Shown here: positions 14,946 to 18,352 of the stretch, piece after piece
How positions within the stretch are numbered: the first letter of the stretch is position 1
Layout of the letters: each line of letters opens with the position of its first letter
Assembly (NCBI GenBank): GCA_025998295.1
Contig: BNVT01000017.1
Coordinates: forward strand, 1 to 18,352
DNA: 18,352 nucleotides
Source: Endomicrobiia bacterium
Lineage (GTDB): Bacteria > Elusimicrobiota > Endomicrobiia > Endomicrobiales > Endomicrobiaceae
Direction: 5' to 3'
Notes under the pieces: model-generated
Told to the model about the DNA's origin: nothing
Databases searched by the model: none
Seen by the model: the letters and a program-made list of their open reading frames with translations, nothing else
Made by a program: the position numbers and the translations under genes

Positions 14946-15180
14946 GCTATAACCCCGCAGCAGCAAGGCTCTGTGCGCAAACCGCTTAAAAGTAGTACAA
15001 TTAGGCTATGGAAACGCTCAAAAAAGAACAGACAGCATAGTGCATATTAAGATACACTATCATTTTCTAACGCCCATAAAGCATAGAAAAGCTATATTTG
15101 GTAATGTTTGCGTTGTAATATAGTCTAAATAACAAAAGAAATTAAAATAACGCTACAAACAACATAGAGTTTTTAGCAAG
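14938..15180 (+). mobile_element. IS200/IS605-family tnpA relic, copy 2
   Basis: About 243 bp, the better preserved of two direct copies. A frame open from 14953 to the stop at 15121 includes YGNAQKRTDSIVHIKIHYHF followed by LTPIKHRKAIFGNVCVV. The pattern Y-H-F, then T-P-x-K-H-R-K-x-x-x-G-x-V, is the start of IS200-type TnpA. QITKEIK follows in a shifted frame. The catalytic half is missing. The left end ATTGTTAAGCTATAACCCCG overlaps the pcrA stop codon and resembles an arm of the 15297-15350 palindrome, as expected if these hairpins are element ends. Confidence 0.68.
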
Positions 15181-15296
15181 TTGGAATAGATGACAATCAC
15201 CCATTACCCACTTAAGTTGTAGCCCAAAGTTCTCCCCTAATGCCAAGTAATGCAAGTTATCAAAAGTATAACAGCGCTAGAGTATTTCGAGTCACA
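15181..15296. other. spacer after tnpA relic
   Basis: No coding, RNA or repeat signal is visible. It could be eroded remainder of the IS200-type element between its tnpA start and the palindromic end. Confidence 0.35.
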
Positions 15297-15350
15297 TTGA
15301 TTGTTAAACTATACCTCGCAGCTTGCTGCGAGGTATAGTTTAACAATCAA
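15297..15350. repeat. perfect 54-bp palindrome (26-bp arms, 2-base loop)
   Basis: Left arm 15297-15322 and right arm 15325-15350 are exact reverse complements around TT. The tip is GC-rich (CCTCGCAGC) and the base AT-rich (GATTGTTAAACTATA). The arm resembles the left ends of both tnpA relics. The right arm runs into CAATCAAAAAAACTTTCATG, which also ends MITE copy A. It looks like an element-end hairpin rather than a terminator: on neither strand is the hairpin followed by a T-run. Confidence 0.85.
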
Positions 15351-15534
15351 AAAAACTTTCATGAAAGCTCCCATGCTTTTGGGCGCAAATACTACCTGAT
15401 TCATATCCCTTGTTTAAGGCTTTTAGTCTCTTAGTCTTTTAGGCGGTTTCTTTGGCTTTTAAGTCTTTCACGCTGCCTGCAACGGCGGTTTTGGCAACTA
15501 ATCTTTTAAGGCTTTGGCTTTGACGACTAATGCT
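15351..15534 (-). other. 3' flank of lipoprotein 2 with Lys/Ala-rich residual coding
   Basis: Begins with the 12-bp palindrome CTTTCATGAAAG (15356-15367). On the minus strand, in frames other than that of the lipoprotein, the DNA reads KKPKALVVKAKALK and then RLVAKTAVAGSVKDLKAKET. This is compositionally like the lipoprotein family. It may be an eroded C-terminal extension or a scrap of another family member. Confidence 0.4.
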
Positions 15535-16344
15535 TTAGGTTTTTTGACTTTGCCATTTGTTAAAACGCCTCTCTAAGTCTTTGGCTTCTTTAGCAAAGGC
15601 GGCGGCGGCGCGGATGGTGGCGTCGATGCCACGGGAGCGGTTGACGACGTCGCTGGCGGCGCGGATGCCGACTCTGGCGGTGAGGGCGGAGGCTAAGGCG
15701 CGGAAGCGGGCGGCGAATTTGTTGGCGACGGGAAGGACTTCGGCGGTGAGGGCGGAGGCATGGGTGGCGGCAGTGATGACGGCGTCTTTGGAACGGTCGC
15801 AACTACAATGAGCGGTGTTCTCAACAACTTTGGCAACGACATATTCTGCAAAGGCGGTGATATGGAATGCAACGTTGGCGACGGCAGCGGCATAGACGAC
15901 GGGAGCATCTTCGGCAGAGGGGTTGCCGGTGTTGTCGGCGATGGCGGCGAGAGCTTCGGCGAGGCTGCCGTTGAGGCTGCGGAAGACGATGTCGCGGGCG
16001 GAGTCGGCGGGGAGGGTAGCGTCGCGGGTGAAGTCTTTGGCTAGGTCGAAGGCAGTCTTGTCAACAAGGGCAGGGCGATTGACAACAGCGTAGGCATGTT
16101 TGATAGCCTTGGCGGCGGCGCCGAGGGCGTCGGCGGCGAAGGCACGGGAGGGGACGCCGTTGGCAGTGTCAGCAAGATCTTTGACAAGGGTGGTGAGATA
16201 ATTAATAGATTTTATTTCTTCTACTTTCTCTGGAGTAGCAGTCCTTCTGTTTACAAGGAAAGCATTCTTTTTATCGCAAGAACTTAAAGCAAGGCTAAAT
16301 GCAATAAGTATGCTTAATGCTGCTTTTAGTGTTTTTGTTTTCAT
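15535..16344 (-). CDS. Ala-rich lipoprotein 2 with GC-rich core
   Basis: 269 residues, function unrecognised. MKTKTLKAALSILIAFSLAL is the lipoprotein signal. Lipobox LSSC gives lipidated C23, and the +2 Asp would favour inner-membrane retention by the E. coli rule. A short AT-coded stretch (to about residue 50) precedes a long Ala/Val/Asp-rich, probably helical core (for example AADALGAAAKAIKHAYAVV and FAARFRALASALTARVGIRA). Its DNA is very GC-rich: 46 of 60 bases at 15601-15660, against 16 of 60 at 12961-13020 in pcrA. Codons are mostly GCC/GCG-type, unlike the neighbours. AGGAG lies eight bases above the ATG, and three promoter candidates lie upstream. VNRRTAT and the 3' DNA are shared with lipoprotein 1. 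The last nine codons may be frameshifted: the +1 frame ends KSKNLKH exactly as in lipoprotein 1. Confidence 0.75.
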   Translation of the reverse strand: MKTKTLKAALSILIAFSLALSSCDKKNAFLVNRRTATPEKVEEIKSINYLTTLVKDLADTANGVPSRAFAADALGAAAKAIKHAYAVVNRPALVDKTAFDLAKDFTRDATLPADSARDIVFRSLNGSLAEALAAIADNTGNPSAEDAPVVYAAAVANVAFHITAFAEYVVAKVVENTAHCSCDRSKDAVITAATHASALTAEVLPVANKFAARFRALASALTARVGIRAASDVVNRSRGIDATIRAAAAFAKEAKDLERRFNKWQSQKT

Positions 16345-16399
16345 AGACTTTTCTCCTGTTGTTTTGTCATATAATCCCTTTGCTACCTAGCGAGGTTGT

Positions 16400-16428
16400 A
16401 TTATAGCTATAAATCTTTTATTAAGCAA
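16400..16428 (-). promoter_or_regulatory. promoter candidate P1 for lipoprotein 2
   Basis: On the minus strand TTGCTT (16423-16428) and TATAAT (16400-16405) are separated by exactly 17 bases. The -10 is a perfect sigma-70 consensus. A transcript would start near 16393 and carry a leader of about 50 bases with the AGGAG site. Confidence 0.7.
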
Positions 16429-16453
16429 CTATTTAGAATATTTGAGGTTGTGT

Positions 16454-16482
16454 GTTATAGCTATAAATTCTTTGTTAAACAA
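16454..16482 (-). promoter_or_regulatory. promoter candidate P2 for lipoprotein 2
   Basis: TTGTTT (16477-16482) and TATAAC (16454-16459) with a 17-base spacer, inside a tandem duplicate (about 54 bp apart) of the DNA holding P1. Both units share the spacer end TTTATAGC. Confidence 0.6.
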
Positions 16483-16501
16483 CCATTTAGAATCTTGTAG
16501 A

Positions 16502-16529
16502 ATCTTATGACATGTTGGGCTTTTGTCAA
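16502..16529 (-). promoter_or_regulatory. promoter candidate P3 for lipoprotein 2
   Basis: A perfect TTGACA (16524-16529) with TAAGAT (16502-16507) after 16 bases. It lies upstream of P2 in the same direction but is not part of the tandem repeat. Confidence 0.5.
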
Positions 16530-16617
16530 ACAAAGACAAACGGATAAAAACAACTACGGGCTTTTGATAAACGGCATGTTTTATATATAAAATTATCTTT
16601 TTGGTGTTTTATCATAT

Positions 16618-16753
16618 CTTTGCTACAAATTTCGGTTATAAACGGCAAAAACAGTTTAGTGTGTGTTTTTAGAGAGACCAGATAATAAATATTTAAAAAT
16701 ATTGTCTCTTGTAAAACAACCGAAATTTCACCTGAAAATTTAAAGTAGCAAAG
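16618..16753. repeat. nested inverted repeat, about 136 bp, with CTTTGCTAC ends
   Basis: CTTTGCTAC (16618-16626) is inverted at 16745-16753. AAATTTCGGTT (16627-16637) is inverted at 16718-16728, and AGAGAC (16673-16678) at 16704-16709. The arms are interrupted by a 16-base insertion on the right. A third CTTTGCTAC lies at 16378-16386. It could be a small non-autonomous element or a folded RNA. Confidence 0.6.
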
Positions 16754-16823
16754 TTTAGTAATACAATAAGTTAGCTGGTTATTATAATCTGGAGATGTGG
16801 TTTATGTAAGAAGTCTGTTATTT

Positions 16824-17189
16824 TTAAAAATAATATAGGTTTTCCTGAATAGAAAATGCCGATTCAATTAATTCAATTTTATTATCATACACGGCGACGA
16901 TATCAAAACGAATATTATTTTTAATATCATTTTGTTTTATGTAAACTATTGCAGATTTTATGATTCTCTGCTGTTTTTTTAACGTTACAGCTTCTTGAGG
17001 AGTTCCGCCAGATAAAGATTTTCTGTATTTAACCTCAACAAAAATTACCGTATCGTGATATTTTCCTATTATATCTATTTCTCCGAAACATGTTTTGAAA
17101 TTTGTTTCCAAAATTTTATAGCCAAGTTTTGTTAAATATTTAACGACTTCTCTTTCTTTTTCAAACCCAATATCTCGTGTAGTTTTCAT
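16824..17189 (-). CDS. yraN: YraN family (UPF0102) endonuclease-like protein
   Basis: 121 residues, the usual size. FGEIDIIG (35-42) and FVEVKYR (50-56) carry the nuclease-like signature E37, D39, E52 and K54 of the PD-(D/E)XK Holliday-junction-resolvase-like fold. GFEKEREVVKYLTKLGYKIL (8-27) is the typical N-terminal helix. The biochemical role of the family is unsettled; DNA maintenance is presumed. I chose ATG 17189; a GTG at 17198 would add three residues, with no better ribosome site. It lies downstream of rnhB on the same strand, the order seen in many bacteria, though here a 421-bp repeat-bearing gap separates them. Confidence 0.93.
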   Translation of the reverse strand: MKTTRDIGFEKEREVVKYLTKLGYKILETNFKTCFGEIDIIGKYHDTVIFVEVKYRKSLSGGTPQEAVTLKKQQRIIKSAIVYIKQNDIKNNIRFDIVAVYDNKIELIESAFSIQENLYYF

Positions 17190-17316
17190 AATATCCACGC
17201 ATTAGAGTCAACTAGTTTTATATTGATTACTCTTTGCATTAGTTTAAAAATAGAGATAGCACCTTGTGCTAACCCTTTGGCGGGCTACGCTACAAACATT
17301 CTTTAGTAAACCTCGT

Positions 17317-17361
17317 TTGTTTTGTGGCAAATATTTCAAAATATTGCCTATTGCAAAACAA
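17317..17361. repeat. imperfect hairpin
   Basis: The outer arms TTGTTTTG (17317-17324) and CAAAACAA (17354-17361) enclose GGCAAATATT and AATATTGCC around TCAA. A few unpaired bases separate the two stems. No T-run follows on either strand, so a terminator is unlikely. Confidence 0.5.
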
Positions 17362-17392
17362 TCAAGATTTCCACATATAAAAAGTTACACTT

Positions 17393-17418
17393 AAATCGCC
17401 TCAAAGCTGCGCCATATT
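17393..17418. repeat. short dispersed repeat, copy 2
   Basis: AAATCGCC, then TCA, then AAGCTGCGCCATATT. It matches 5749-5779 except that the C10 tract there is a short mixed sequence here. It shows the likely original state of the repeat. Confidence 0.55.
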
Positions 17419-17610
17419 ACTATTGACTGGCTTAGCAAAAATCCTCCCTTTTGCACCCATCTTTTTGACAAAAACTTATCTTCTTTTTTTGTTACGGTGC
17501 AATTTGAAGGGATTTGACTATAGCGACGTTCTTTTTTCCTTTTTTCCCAAAAACGCAGAAATTTTAAAAAATCAAACTATAACTTTCAAAAACTTAAAGC
17601 AGTAAGAATT

Positions 17611-18237
17611 TTAAATATTAAGTTTTATTTGAGACACAATATCGCTTATGGGAGCAAAAGTTATTCTGTGAATTGGGCATGGTCCGTGCTGCTTTAAAGA
17701 TTCTATATGTTGCCTTGTTCCGTATCCTTTGTGCTTCTCAAACTCATAAACAGGATATTGTTTTGCGTATTCCTTCATAATTTTGTCTCTAGTAACTTTG
17801 GCAAGAATTGAAGCTGCAGCAATACATGCACTTTTTGCATCACCGCTAATGATTGCCTCCTGCTTAAAAGGGAGATTTGGAATTTTATGATTTCCATCTA
17901 TTAAACACAGCTCGGGTTTGATTTGTAATTTTAACACAGCTCGAGACATTGCGAGAAAAGTCGCTTGTAAAATATTGATTTTATCTATAATTGTACTATC
18001 GACAGCTTCAATGGCATAAGCTAAAGCTTTTTCTTTTATTATTACAAAAAGCTGTTCTCTTTTTCTTTCTGATACTTGTTTTGAATCGTTTAAACCGGGA
18101 ATTATTAAGTCTTTAGCAAGAATTACCGCCGCTGCTGTCACATGACCTGCTAAAGACCCCCTTCCGGCTTCGTCAATACCTGCAACCAGCGTGAACCATT
18201 TATTGTAAAAATTTTTGTCAAAAAATAATGAATCCAT
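17611..18237 (-). CDS. rnhB: ribonuclease HII
   Basis: A 208-residue type 2 RNase H that cuts RNA in RNA/DNA hybrids and starts removal of misincorporated ribonucleotides. AGIDEAGRGSLAG (19-31) holds D22 and E23. LNDSKQVSERKRE (49-61) follows, then IDGN (113-116) with D114 and GDAKSACIAAASILAKVTRD (132-151) with D133. The C-terminal HKGYGTRQH, then GPCPIHRITFAP, is characteristic. Length and motifs are normal. ATG 18237 has AAGG a few bases upstream, a weak site. Bases 18238-18352 show no further gene. It is followed downstream on the same strand by yraN, a conserved neighbour. Confidence 0.96.
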   Translation of the reverse strand: MDSLFFDKNFYNKWFTLVAGIDEAGRGSLAGHVTAAAVILAKDLIIPGLNDSKQVSERKREQLFVIIKEKALAYAIEAVDSTIIDKINILQATFLAMSRAVLKLQIKPELCLIDGNHKIPNLPFKQEAIISGDAKSACIAAASILAKVTRDKIMKEYAKQYPVYEFEKHKGYGTRQHIESLKQHGPCPIHRITFAPISDIVSQIKLNI

Positions 18238-18352
18238 TTGCCTTATCCAGCATTAGGTATGTTCATACTACAACTAATTTCTGTATTGGCATACTGCTGC
18301 TTTAAATTTTTGAGGAAACTTTAGCTGTTTTATGAGAGGTAATATCAAATAT

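Larger units (their letters stand above)
16345..16823. other. regulatory and repeat-rich spacer upstream of lipoprotein 2
   Basis: Contains the ribosome site, three promoter candidates in a tandem repeat (about 16393-16500), a MITE-end half-site (ACAAACGGATAAAA, 16536-16549) and a nested inverted repeat (16618-16753). There is no gene. yraN ends at 16824 with no clear terminator. Confidence 0.6.
17190..17610. other. spacer between rnhB and yraN
   Basis: Contains an imperfect hairpin (17317-17361), a second copy of the short dispersed repeat (17393-17418), and on the minus strand about 60 stop-free codons without an ATG (about 17580-17395) that I do not recognise. The length is unusual for these two genes and suggests insertion or gene loss. 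Confidence 0.5.

Noticed and set aside
15297..15350. Intrinsic terminator for pcrA or lipoprotein 2
   Set aside because: The hairpin is perfect but no T-run follows on either strand, and the arm recurs at element ends.
15557..16287. Gly-rich and Pro-rich frames on both strands over lipoprotein 2
   Set aside because: They are by-products of GC-rich Ala codons; only the minus-strand frame has a signal peptide, lipobox and ribosome site.
16393..16500. CRISPR-like tandem units with GTTGT/ACAAC ends
   Set aside because: Only two contiguous units, no spacers of regular size and no cas genes. The conserved parts coincide with -35 and -10 elements at 17-base spacing.
17395..17580. Minus-strand stop-free stretch between rnhB and yraN as a gene
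   Set aside because: No start codon with a ribosome site, it ends inside a dispersed repeat, and no motif is recognised.
1..18352. tRNA, rRNA or riboswitch genes
   Set aside because: I looked for acceptor-stem/T-loop patterns and conserved RNA motifs and saw none that I could support by eye.

Overview
Overall character. This looks like a stretch of chromosome from an AT-rich, Gram-negative-type bacterium whose genome is decaying. It has lipoprotein signal peptides, an outer-membrane-barrel-like gene and a C-terminal-processing-protease relic. Intact housekeeping genes sit between genes broken by single-base indels, small transposon relics and short dispersed repeats. Gene content and style fit a host-restricted symbiont. 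My guess is an Endomicrobium-like member of the Elusimicrobiota from a termite gut, but this rests on general resemblance and nothing in the window proves it.

Layout. 1-1322: a possible transposase scrap, then a plus-strand UDP-glucuronate-4-epimerase-type sugar epimerase. 1496-5612 (minus strand): tRNA-dihydrouridine synthase (dus), tRNA threonylcarbamoyladenosine protein TsaD, a 146-residue membrane-anchored protein of unknown role, and a ctpA/S41 protease pseudogene with at least seven frame breaks and one in-frame stop. 5613-6482: gene-poor, with a MITE-like repeat, a poly-C tract and a probable transposase relic. 6483-8841 (minus): a broken beta-barrel-like gene downstream of an intact, apparently exported beta-CASP metallo-beta-lactamase protein. 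8847-9084: an IS200/IS605 tnpA relic. 9602-9941 (minus): a frameshifted Ala-rich lipoprotein gene. 10229-12384 (minus): a nitroreductase overlapping arginyl-tRNA synthetase. 12672-14945 (plus): a complete PcrA/UvrD helicase. 14938-15180: a second copy of the tnpA relic. 15297-15350: a perfect 54-bp palindrome. 15535-16344 (minus): a second, larger Ala-rich lipoprotein with a strikingly GC-rich core and three stacked promoter candidates. 16824-18237 (minus): yraN and rnhB, in the order rnhB then yraN.

How the genes relate. dus, tsaD and argS serve tRNA modification and charging. pcrA, rnhB and yraN serve DNA repair and maintenance. The envelope genes (ctpA, the barrel gene and lipoprotein 1) are the ones decaying. 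The most unusual signal is the pair of related lipoproteins whose GC-rich cores are embedded in AT-rich ends, with shared 3' DNA. The larger one has a stacked promoter array and lies near palindromic repeats. This may be a species-specific surface or periplasmic lipoprotein family. A variable-cassette role is only an inference.
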